From JASGDC01 sp047605865 (lineage in GTDB: Bacteria > Actinomycetota > Actinomycetes > Actinomycetales > Micrococcaceae), in NCBI GenBank assembly GCA_047605865.1, contig JASGFC010000016.1, forward strand, positions 1 to 40,310: a stretch of 40,310 nt of DNA. The letters run 5' to 3'. The notes beneath the pieces are model-generated. The model saw only the letters and a list, made by a program, of their open reading frames with translations. It had not been told where the DNA came from and ran no database searches. Below, one piece after another: positions 33,629 through 40,310 of this stretch. The stretch's first letter is position 1, and every line of letters starts with the position of its first letter. A program made the translations under genes and the position numbers.

Positions 33629-34924
33629 CTAGTCGAACTTCTTAACACTTTGTGCAACAGCATGATAGATTTTATCCATTGCAACATCATCATGAGCTGC
33701 AGAAAGAAACCATGCTTCAAAAACTGAAGGCGGCAAATAAACACCGTGCTCTAACATTGAGTGGAAGAATGGTTCATACATATGGGTCTTTTGTGCTTTT
33801 GCATCAGCATAATTCTCAATATGTTCAACACCAAAAGCAACGCTAAATAAGTTACCTGCACGCTGAACGCTATGTTCAATACCTTGCTTCTCTAGTTGTT
33901 CTGAAACAAATTGTGAGAGTTCTTCAGAACGCTTATCAACTGTTTCATATACTTCAGGGGTGCATGCCTGCAAGGTTGCAAGTCCTGCTGCCATAGCAAG
34001 TGGATTTCCAGACAAGGTACCAGCTTGATAAACTGCCCCAACAGGAGCAAGGTAATCCATAATTTCTGCACTCGCCGCTAAAGCTGCAGCTGGCATACCA
34101 CCACCAATGACTTTTCCAAAAGTCATGATATCGGGAGCCCAGCCTTCATGACGGCCTTCCAACCCCCAAAAACCAGCATCTGAAACACGGAATCCTGTTA
34201 AAACCTCATCACTGATAAGCAAAGCATCGTGCTCATGAGCAATATCTAAGAGCGCTTTATTAAAACCTGGAAGAGGTGCAACAACACCCATATTAGCTGG
34301 CGCCGCCTCCGTAATAATGGCAGCTATATTATGGCCATGCTGTTTAAATACTTCTTGAACAGCTTCACTGTTGTTATAGGGAACCACGATAGTTTGCGCA
34401 GCTGTAGCTTCAGTAATACCTGCAGAACCAGGAATACCTAAAGTAGCAACACCACTGCCAGCATCAGCAAGTAACGCATCTGAATGCCCATGGTAGCATC
34501 CAGAAAACTTTACTAATAAATCTTTGCCCGTATAACCCCTAGCCAATCTGATGGCTGTCATAGTTGCTTCAGTACCAGTTGAAACAAAACGAATTTTTTC
34601 CATGCAACTTACTCTTTGTAGAACAAGTTCAGCAAGTTCAGATTCTAAGCTTGTTGAGGCTCCAAAAGATAGGCCATTTTCAGCTGTTTTCTGCACTGTG
34701 TGCACGACAGGTTCATAAGCATGACCTAAGATTGCTGGCCCCCATGAACACATTAAATCTACATATTCATTGCCATCAACATCGTGTAAATAAGGACCTT
34801 TAGCATCAGCGATAAAGAGCGGGTTTCCACCGACAGATTTAAAAGCTCGTACCGGAGAGCTGACACCACCTGGCATTAATCTTTCTGCTTGATGATACAG
34901 CTGATCTGAAACGCTATGCTTCAT
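33629..34924 (-). CDS. hemL: Glutamate-1-semialdehyde 2,1-aminomutase HemL
   Basis: HemL converts glutamate-1-semialdehyde to 5-aminolevulinate using pyridoxal phosphate, in the C5 route to heme. The 431-residue length and motifs fit: RLMPGGVSSPVRAF near the start, the SDEVLTGFR region around 238, and the catalytic Lys271 in TFGKVIGGGMPAAA. Its ATG overlaps the hemB stop by 4 bases (ATGA), so the two are coupled. It is the last gene of this part of the heme cluster. Confidence 0.97.
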   Translation of the reverse strand: MKHSVSDQLYHQAERLMPGGVSSPVRAFKSVGGNPLFIADAKGPYLHDVDGNEYVDLMCSWGPAILGHAYEPVVHTVQKTAENGLSFGASTSLESELAELVLQRVSCMEKIRFVSTGTEATMTAIRLARGYTGKDLLVKFSGCYHGHSDALLADAGSGVATLGIPGSAGITEATAAQTIVVPYNNSEAVQEVFKQHGHNIAAIITEAAPANMGVVAPLPGFNKALLDIAHEHDALLISDEVLTGFRVSDAGFWGLEGRHEGWAPDIMTFGKVIGGGMPAAALAASAEIMDYLAPVGAVYQAGTLSGNPLAMAAGLATLQACTPEVYETVDKRSEELSQFVSEQLEKQGIEHSVQRAGNLFSVAFGVEHIENYADAKAQKTHMYEPFFHSMLEHGVYLPPSVFEAWFLSAAHDDVAMDKIYHAVAQSVKKFD

Positions 34925-35925
34925 GAATTGTTTTCTCCTCTATTACCTGTAAGCCATTGGGCAACTTCTTGTGCGTAATACGTCAAAATGATATCTGCTC
35001 CAGCACGTTTAATACTAATAAGACTTTCACTAATGGCACGTTCTCTGTCAATCCAACCATTCTGTGCTGCAGCTTCAATCATGGAGTATTCCCCTGATAC
35101 TTGATAAGCAGCAACAGGTACTGTTGAAACTTTAGCAATGTCAGAGAGGATATCTAGGTAGCTCATCGCTGGTTTCACCATCACCATATCTGCAGCTTGC
35201 GCAATGTCTTGCTCATATTCGCGTAGTGCTTCTCTGCGGTTGCTTGGGTCTTGTTGATAGCTACGCCTATCACCTTTCAGTGAAGAATCTACTGCCTCTC
35301 GGAATGGTCCATAAAATGCTGAAGCATACTTGGCCGTATACGCTAAAATTCCAACATCGTGGAAAGCTGCTTCATCTAGTGCTGTACGAATCACAGCTAC
35401 TTGTCCATCCATCATGCCAGAAGGAGCAACAAAATGTGCTCCAGATTCTGCTTGAATAACTGCCATTCTGGCATAGATTTCATTGCTTCTATCGTTATCT
35501 ACATTGCCCTTTTCATCCAAAACACCACAATGACCATGGTCAGTGAACTCATCAAGGCAGGTATCAGCCATAATGACAGTTTTATCGCCGAATTCCTCAC
35601 GCAACATTTTCAAAGCAGTATTTAAAATCCCAGATGGGTCAGTGCCTTGAGAACCAGTAGCATCTTTGTGTTCAGGAATTCCAAAAAGCATGATGCCACC
35701 TACACCTGCTTCTATAGCCTGAGCTGCGGCTTCTTTCAAGGAATCCATGGTGTGCTGGAACACCCCTGGCATAGAAGAAATCTCATGAGGAGTAGCTAAA
35801 CCTTCTTTGACAAAAAGAGGCAGTACCAAGTCCCCTGGATAAAGATCAGTTTCTGTGATGAGCCTGCGGATTGCTGCAGTATTCCTAAGTCTGCGCGGAC
35901 GAATAGCTAAAGAATTATCGTGCAT
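34921..35925 (-). CDS. hemB: Porphobilinogen synthase HemB
   Basis: HemB condenses two 5-aminolevulinate to porphobilinogen. Active-site lysines are Lys199 (AYTAKYASAFYGPFR) and Lys251 (VKPAMSYLDI). The metal-site loop reads DTCLDEFTDHGHCG (121-134), a Cys/Asp mix between zinc and magnesium types that is common in actinobacteria. The gene seems leaderless: TAGAAT (35937-35932) is exactly 6 bases before the ATG and there is no ribosome site. It is divergent from the HAD-like gene, with only 80 bases between. Confidence 0.97.
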   Translation of the reverse strand: MHDNSLAIRPRRLRNTAAIRRLITETDLYPGDLVLPLFVKEGLATPHEISSMPGVFQHTMDSLKEAAAQAIEAGVGGIMLFGIPEHKDATGSQGTDPSGILNTALKMLREEFGDKTVIMADTCLDEFTDHGHCGVLDEKGNVDNDRSNEIYARMAVIQAESGAHFVAPSGMMDGQVAVIRTALDEAAFHDVGILAYTAKYASAFYGPFREAVDSSLKGDRRSYQQDPSNRREALREYEQDIAQAADMVMVKPAMSYLDILSDIAKVSTVPVAAYQVSGEYSMIEAAAQNGWIDRERAISESLISIKRAGADIILTYYAQEVAQWLTGNRGENNS

Positions 35926-35931
35926 ATTTCT

Positions 35932-35937
35932 ATTCTA
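35932..35937 (-). promoter_or_regulatory. -10 box of leaderless hemB
   Basis: TAGAAT on the minus strand, 6 bases upstream of the hemB ATG, with no Shine-Dalgarno sequence in between. The -35 is weak. Confidence 0.55.
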
Positions 35938-35993
35938 GCCCACGATAGCTATGGAAAATTTGGAGTAATTTCTAAACTCACAACCATGGGAAA

Positions 35994-35999
35994 TATAAT
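35994..35999 (+). promoter_or_regulatory. -10 box of the leaderless HAD-like gene
   Basis: A perfect TATAAT ends 6 bases before the ATG at 36006, again without a ribosome site, which indicates leaderless transcription. No clear -35 is seen. Confidence 0.6.
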
Positions 36000-36005
36000 G
36001 AAACT

Positions 36006-36509
36006 ATGGAACCTCTCATTTTTTCAGACGTTAATGGAGTCGTTGCTGTTGCGGCACGCCCCAGTAGCTCTAATAATTTCAAAAAAGCTTCAGGCGACTT
36101 CGGCTATATTGTCTATTCACCTGAAGTTGTAGCTTTTTTCAACCAACACCCACACAATATTAAATGGCTCACCACGTGGGGCACCCATGCACAAACAGAA
36201 TTAGCACCAGCTTTAGGCATTAGTACTGACATTGAAGCGCAGCTCAACAGCACTGGTCTTGGTACGATAGGCAACTTTGTTGCCCCACATATTGATGCAG
36301 GAAATTGGTGGAAAATCAACGAAGTCATCAAAGCTCTCGATGAGGCACCTTCTCGAAAAGTAGCCTGGGTAGACGACAACATCCCTTACAGCGCACCAAA
36401 AGCGCTTAAGGCGAAATATGGAGATAGGCTCTTACTTTTAGAAACTCGACCCACCCAAGGCATTACCACTGAAGATATACAACTTTTAGAAAAATTCTTA
36501 CAGGGTTAA
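36006..36509 (+). CDS. HAD-like protein with altered DxD motif
   Basis: This 167-residue protein resembles small actinobacterial HAD-domain proteins. The nucleophile motif is FSDVNGV, so the first Asp (Asp8) is kept but the second, the acid/base, is Asn10. WLTTWGT (54-60) and VAWVDDNIPY (119-128) match motifs II and IV. The Asp-to-Asn change should weaken or abolish phosphatase activity. It interrupts the heme genes, running opposite to them, 4 bases from the hemD stop and 80 from hemB. Its role in heme synthesis is unproven. Confidence 0.78.
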   Translation: MEPLIFSDVNGVVAVAARPSSSNNFKKASGDFGYIVYSPEVVAFFNQHPHNIKWLTTWGTHAQTELAPALGISTDIEAQLNSTGLGTIGNFVAPHIDAGNWWKINEVIKALDEAPSRKVAWVDDNIPYSAPKALKAKYGDRLLLLETRPTQGITTEDIQLLEKFLQG

Positions 36510-36513
36510 AACT

Positions 36514-37143
36514 TCACTCACGATGCTCATCGAGATAGCGTTGCGTAGTTTTTCCAATAGCATAAAACTCCACAGCACGATGATAGCCTTCTGCAAGCCA
36601 AAGATAACCTTGAGCAACACTTGGCGAAGTGCAATAAAAACCTTTGATATTCTCTGCTACTAACTGCTGTTGCAGTTGTTCTTTGCATCCTTTATCTTTG
36701 ACAATCTCTACTACATAGGCTGTGAAAGCATCTACCGTACAGCCTTGATGTGTGAGTTCATTTTCTAAGGCCTCTGACGAAAGGCTTGACTGCGGGAGAC
36801 ACACTGTTCCTTGAATCTGATGTTGAACAAGATTCTGCGCCACAAGACCAGCAGTACTTTCTTCCTTTGGAATAAAAGCTACATTCCAGCCCATCTCTTC
36901 ACAAGCAGCAGCGGTCTTTTTTCCAACAGCAGCCACCTTGAACTGCTGTTGTAGTTTCAGCGGTTTCAGAGCCCGAACAGTATTTTGGCTTGTCACAATA
37001 AGCCAATCAAACGCTTGCGCAAAATGTGGCTTTATATCTGCTGGCTGCACTGATTGAATTTTAAGAACTGGAATTTCTAGTGGCTCGCAGTTCATATTGC
37101 TCGCAAAAGTTGCGTACCTAGAATCTGGTATAACCAGTTTCAT
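36514..37143 (-). CDS. hemD: Uroporphyrinogen-III synthase HemD
   Basis: HemD closes and inverts hydroxymethylbilane to uroporphyrinogen III. HemD sequences are poorly conserved, but the length (209 aa), the two-domain layout, TSQNTVRALKPL and AAVGKKTAAACEEMGW in the middle, and CTSPSVAQGYLW near the end fit, and hemC lies directly upstream. I chose the ATG at 37143, two bases after the hemC stop; a GTG one codon earlier is possible. It is convergent with the HAD-like gene. Confidence 0.85.
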   Translation of the reverse strand: MKLVIPDSRYATFASNMNCEPLEIPVLKIQSVQPADIKPHFAQAFDWLIVTSQNTVRALKPLKLQQQFKVAAVGKKTAAACEEMGWNVAFIPKEESTAGLVAQNLVQHQIQGTVCLPQSSLSSEALENELTHQGCTVDAFTAYVVEIVKDKGCKEQLQQQLVAENIKGFYCTSPSVAQGYLWLAEGYHRAVEFYAIGKTTQRYLDEHRE

Positions 37144-37145
37144 CA

Positions 37146-38117
37146 CTACTGCTCTAAACTTTCAAGTAACTCAGTGGCAACTTGCTTCCCACACTCTTCA
37201 GCTACAGCAAACACATTGCCATCGGTGGGTATCGTGCCAGTAAAAGATTCGCGAGCCACTTTATTCAAGCCTTGCTCGTTTAATTCAGAAGTAGAAGCAG
37301 TAATAGTAGGCGGGTACATGATGGCATGCAGCTCGAAAAGTCCCTCATCAGAAAGTTGTGCATAGGCACCGATAGGAGCACTACATCCTTGTTCTGCAGT
37401 AGCCAAAACAGCACGCTCCGCTGATACAGCAGCACGGGTTACTAAGTCATCGCAGGCAATCAGTCCTGCAATCAAAGCATGGTTGAGCTCATCATCGTGC
37501 TCTAGTAAATCTGCTCTACATTCCACCGCTAACGCTCCTTGTCCAGGTGCTGGAATGAATTGTGCTGGGTCAAGAACTTCAGTAACAGCAGCATCTTTTC
37601 CTAAACGGCGCAAGCCAGCGTAGGCAAGAACTACTGCATCGAGATCATCTTCAAGACGTGCAAGCCGAGTTTCCACATTTCCGCGAATATCAACAATTTC
37701 AAGATCTGGGCGCAGAGATAAAAGTTGTGCCGCTCTCCTAGGTGAGCCTGTTCCTACTTTTGACCCTTGTGGCAAAGTTTCAAGGATATAACCGTTGCGT
37801 GCACACAGTGCATCACGAGGATCTTCTCGCTTGGCAATGGTAGGAAGTCCAATACCTTCTTGAGGATAGGTAGGTAAATCTTTAAGCGAGTGCACAATAA
37901 TATCTACATCACCATCAAGCAACGCTTGACGTAGTGTTGTGACAAAAACTCCAGTACCACCAATTTGAGTTAACGAAGCCTTGAGGCGATCGCCATCACT
38001 TTTTACATGAACTAACTCAAAGTCAAAACCACCTGCTTGAGCAAGTTGTTCAGCTAAAGCAGTTGTTTGTGTCAGTGCAAGTTTGCTTGCTCTAGTTCCG
38101 ACTCTAACCTTACGCAT
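37146..38117 (-). CDS. hemC: Porphobilinogen deaminase HemC
   Basis: HemC joins four porphobilinogen into hydroxymethylbilane. The start RVGTRASKLAL, the loop VHSLKDLPT, the SPRRAAQL block and the dipyrromethane-binding Cys245 (EQGCSAPIGA) are all present. I chose the ATG at 38117 (323 aa), the normal HemC start, which overlaps the hemH stop by 8 bases; an upstream TTG (38150) would add unlike residues. The two genes are coupled. Confidence 0.96.
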   Translation of the reverse strand: MRKVRVGTRASKLALTQTTALAEQLAQAGGFDFELVHVKSDGDRLKASLTQIGGTGVFVTTLRQALLDGDVDIIVHSLKDLPTYPQEGIGLPTIAKREDPRDALCARNGYILETLPQGSKVGTGSPRRAAQLLSLRPDLEIVDIRGNVETRLARLEDDLDAVVLAYAGLRRLGKDAAVTEVLDPAQFIPAPGQGALAVECRADLLEHDDELNHALIAGLIACDDLVTRAAVSAERAVLATAEQGCSAPIGAYAQLSDEGLFELHAIMYPPTITASTSELNEQGLNKVARESFTGTIPTDGNVFAVAEECGKQVATELLESLEQ

Positions 38118-39342
38118 ATTTTTTAGAGTTAGATTTTTTAGCATCTTCAATGAACGCTTTGTCCAGTTCAGTTGCTAAATTGTTTGTGGTAGCTAGCTCA
38201 CCCATCTGATTGACACAGCAAGTTATAGAGCATTCATCAAACCAGGGTCCAAGTTGTGGAATCATGGAACAGCCTGCTTTAGTTTTGAGTTTGTTTTCAT
38301 AGCCTGCACAGCGTTCTAGAACAAGATCTGTGAGTCCAGAAACGAACTGCTCTGAAATTCCAGGGGTAGCAACTCTATCGAAAAGAATTCCTGCTTCTTC
38401 AGCAGATTCTTTAGCCTCATTGTCAAGATCCCAGACTACTTCCATGTGATCACTAACGAACCCTATGGGCACCACGATAACACCAGCTACGTCTTTGAGT
38501 TCAGCAATGGCATCGTTGATATCAGGTTCAAGCCAAGGTGTTGCTGGGTTACCTGAACGTGACTGGTACACCAGTGAATGTTCAACATTGACACCTTGTG
38601 GCTTCTTAATGCTCTTGATAATGATATCTCGCACCGCTTCGTGTTGAGCAACATAAGCTCCTGTACCGTGGTCTTCATTTGGACCTTTGATAGGTGCGCC
38701 TGGTCCTGATACGTCAGCATCTGCATGTGGAATTGAGTGCGTAACAAACATGACATGGATAGGTGTATCAATACCTTTTTCTTGGCAGGCTTTTGCCATT
38801 TTCGCTACAGATTCTTCAGTGCCTTCAATGAATGGCTTAATGAAACCAGGGTGATCAAAGTATTGACGCACTTTGTCAATGGTAAGTTTTCCTGTGAGAC
38901 CTGTTTGTTCCAAAATATCAGCAAAGTTCTCACGATACTGCCTGCACCCAGAGTATGAAGAATACGCACTTGTCACAATAGCAAGTATGTTTTTATAACC
39001 ATCTTCGTGGGCTTTTTTGAAAACATCTACAAAGTAAGGATCCCAGTTACGATTTGCCCAGAGAATAGGAAGATCAACCCCACGTGCTTTGAACTCTTCT
39101 TGCAACTGCTGCTGGAGTTGACGGTTCTGCTCATTGATAGGGCTAACACCTTCATAGGCACGGTAATGATGCGCTACTTCCTCAAGGCGCTCATCTGGAA
39201 TACCTCTACCTTTAGTCACGTTTCGTAAGAATGGGATAACATCATCTTGTCCCTCAGGTCCACCAAAGGAAGCCAGTAGAATAGCATCATATTTTTTTGC
39301 AGGAAGGGCACGGTCTTGTGTTGGAATTAAATCTTCGTTCAC
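38110..39342 (-). CDS. hemH: Coproporphyrin ferrochelatase HemH (CpfC)
   Basis: This ferrochelatase inserts iron into coproporphyrin III in the coproporphyrin-dependent pathway. The catalytic His202 is in the THSIP motif and Glu301 in DHMEVVWDLD. It is longer than most (410 aa). Cys133 in YSGCRQY and a C-terminal group at 345, 358, 371, 375 and 376 could hold the [2Fe-2S] cluster found in actinobacterial relatives, which have one internal and three C-terminal cysteines. HemQ next door confirms the route. Its stop overlaps hemC by 8 bases. Confidence 0.96.
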   Translation of the reverse strand: MNEDLIPTQDRALPAKKYDAILLASFGGPEGQDDVIPFLRNVTKGRGIPDERLEEVAHHYRAYEGVSPINEQNRQLQQQLQEEFKARGVDLPILWANRNWDPYFVDVFKKAHEDGYKNILAIVTSAYSSYSGCRQYRENFADILEQTGLTGKLTIDKVRQYFDHPGFIKPFIEGTEESVAKMAKACQEKGIDTPIHVMFVTHSIPHADADVSGPGAPIKGPNEDHGTGAYVAQHEAVRDIIIKSIKKPQGVNVEHSLVYQSRSGNPATPWLEPDINDAIAELKDVAGVIVVPIGFVSDHMEVVWDLDNEAKESAEEAGILFDRVATPGISEQFVSGLTDLVLERCAGYENKLKTKAGCSMIPQLGPWFDECSITCCVNQMGELATTNNLATELDKAFIEDAKKSNSKKYA

Positions 39343-39354
39343 TTTTTTCCTTTT

Positions 39355-40011
39355 TTAACTTAAAATCTCTTCAATGTCTTCAATGTCAATCATGCGACCA
39401 GTATAGAATGGTATCTCTTCACGAACGTGCAAACGTGCTTTAGTATTACGTAAATCACGCATCACATCGACAAGGTCTTCAACGTTGGGAGCCTCCAGTG
39501 GCAAAATCCATTCGTAATCGTTGAGTCCAAAAGCAGAAACAGTATTAGCAATCACGCTCTTGTGTGCTGCACCTTTAATTCCATGTTCACGAAGCATCTC
39601 TGCACGTTCTTTGGGATCTAGAATGTACCAATCGTAAGAACGAACGAAGGGATAGACACACAACCACTTTTCAGCTTCAACACCACGAGTAAAACCTGGA
39701 ACGTGGCTCTTATTAAACTCTGCTTCACGATGCACGCCCATTGCGCTCCAGCTTATTGAAGCACCTTTCATATCTGTTGAACGGCGTATTTCACGCATTG
39801 CCTCTTGCAGTGCTTCAGCAGTATTTCCAGTGAGCCAGACCATGATATCGGAATCGCTACGCATCATGGATACATCATAAATACCACGACAACTAACATC
39901 TTTTCCAAAGTTTTGAATAATTTCTTTCAGTGATTGCTTTCCAGTTGCTTCTCCGTTTTCAACGCGCTTGAAAATGGTCCACAAAGCAAACAAATGTCCT
40001 TTACTATCCAT
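39355..40011 (-). CDS. hemQ: Coproheme decarboxylase HemQ (ChdC)
   Basis: HemQ oxidatively decarboxylates coproheme to heme b, the last step of the coproporphyrin route. The signature CVYPFVRSYDWYILDP (with the catalytic Tyr), the upstream AEFNKSHVPGF and the late LREHGIKGAAHKSVIANTVSAFGLNDYEW-type proximal-histidine region are clear, though only the key parts are quoted. The 218-residue length is usual. AGAGGAG lies about 13 bases before the ATG, further than normal, and no better start is in frame. It follows hemY by 62 bases and precedes hemH by 12. Confidence 0.96.
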   Translation of the reverse strand: MDSKGHLFALWTIFKRVENGEATGKQSLKEIIQNFGKDVSCRGIYDVSMMRSDSDIMVWLTGNTAEALQEAMREIRRSTDMKGASISWSAMGVHREAEFNKSHVPGFTRGVEAEKWLCVYPFVRSYDWYILDPKERAEMLREHGIKGAAHKSVIANTVSAFGLNDYEWILPLEAPNVEDLVDVMRDLRNTKARLHVREEIPFYTGRMIDIEDIEEILS

Positions 40012-40073
40012 GTTTTTAAGTTTACTCCTCTTTCTACAGTCAGTAGAGCAGCAACGAGAGCTAACGTTAAAAT

Positions 40074-40310
40074 TTAATAGCTAAGCTGTTGTGCTACCTT
40101 GCGAGCTTGACCAACAACAGATGCAAGGCCAGTACCGGCAATCCAAGCCCCCACAACGTGAACTTGATTTTGAGCAGCCAGCTGGTTTTTGAGGACCTTG
40201 AGTTGTTCAGTATGGCCCACTGTTGCAAAAGGGATACCTTGTGGCCAGTGCACGATGTCAGTGTCTAACACCTCTTGGAAAGTAGTATTCAGCAGTAGCT
40301 GGGCATCGTG
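40074..40310 (-). CDS. hemY: Coproporphyrinogen/protoporphyrinogen oxidase HemY (CgoX), C-terminal part
   Basis: Only the last 78 residues lie in the window and the frame stays open to 40310, so the gene continues beyond the edge. The end has the FAD-enzyme C-terminal pattern VHVVGAWIAGTGLASVVGQA, seen in HemY/HemG oxidases just before their final helix. An upstream HWPQGIPFATVGH stretch also fits. It is the expected partner upstream of hemQ in Micrococcales. The call depends on context as well as sequence. Confidence 0.85.
   Translation of the reverse strand, partial: HDAQLLLNTTFQEVLDTDIVHWPQGIPFATVGHTEQLKVLKNQLAAQNQVHVVGAWIAGTGLASVVGQARKVAQQLSY

Noticed and set aside
34921..35925. hemB as a metal-site mutant
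   Set aside because: The DTCLDEFTDHGHCG loop lacks one zinc cysteine, but this Cys/Asp mix is common in actinobacterial HemB, so it is not unusual.
1..40310. CRISPR arrays, tRNA or rRNA genes, insertion sequences
   Set aside because: I looked for regular spaced repeats, tRNA-like cloverleaf arms with a TTCGA loop, and transposase ORFs or long terminal repeats and found none.

Overview
The window looks like a chromosomal segment of an actinobacterium. Three things suggest this. Oxoglutarate metabolism relies on one fused Kgd protein (E2-like plus E1 domains). A SigR/RsrA thiol-stress pair is present. Heme is made by the coproporphyrin route (HemH and HemQ, plus the end of HemY). Two gene orders point to Micrococcales, probably near Micrococcaceae: the CorC/HlyC-like pair near kgd - SGNH-like protein - bL37 - (convergent) rsrA-sigR, and hemY-hemQ-hemH-hemC-hemD with hemB-hemL nearby. 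Base composition is low for that group (about 40-45% GC by eye), so the genus is left open. There are no rRNA or tRNA genes, insertion sequences or CRISPR arrays that I can see.

Layout. 1-1795: an unknown small protein and a DUF4143-type AAA ATPase, with tandem 23-bp repeats and a tight dyad upstream of the ATPase. 1796-4386: an MHS-type MFS transporter translationally coupled to AnmK. 4535-6909: two coupled DUF21/CBS membrane proteins. 7019-9662: an AT-rich insert with an ABC-2 exporter, and divergently a TrmB/LuxR-like regulator, separated by a 312-base gap with a perfect 14-bp palindrome. 9748-14350: kgd, an SGNH-fold protein that has lost its catalytic residues, and the tiny ribosomal protein gene bL37, ended by a clear terminator. 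14399-15263: rsrA and sigR with an autoregulatory SigR promoter. 15424-19193: a cellobiose/beta-glucoside PTS operon (GH1, IIB, IIC, a small unknown membrane protein, IIA). 19300-26482: AdnB, AdnA and a HAD-IIA phosphatase. 26569-28130: a DEDDh exonuclease and a VOC protein, convergent.

28234-31776 is rich in regulation. A DUF305 lipoprotein has a CsoR-like copper operator. A metQNI methionine importer is preceded by a Met-rich, apparently leaderless upstream ORF and a Rho-independent terminator. I read this as a candidate methionine attenuator and consider it the most interesting undescribed element here. 31786-33537 is a tyrosine autokinase (Wzz/CpsD-like). 33629-40310 is the heme cluster, interrupted by a divergent HAD-like protein whose DxD motif is changed to DxN.

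How they fit together: HemL and HemB make porphobilinogen, HemC and HemD make uroporphyrinogen III, and HemY, HemH and HemQ finish heme by way of coproheme. Kgd feeds the TCA cycle. AdnAB resects DNA breaks. SigR/RsrA senses thiol oxidation. The PTS, MetNIQ and MHS modules bring in beta-glucosides, methionine and possibly a cell-wall sugar. Several genes (hemB, the HAD-like gene, the exonuclease) have a TANNNT box exactly 6 nt before ATG and no Shine-Dalgarno sequence, which points to leaderless transcripts.
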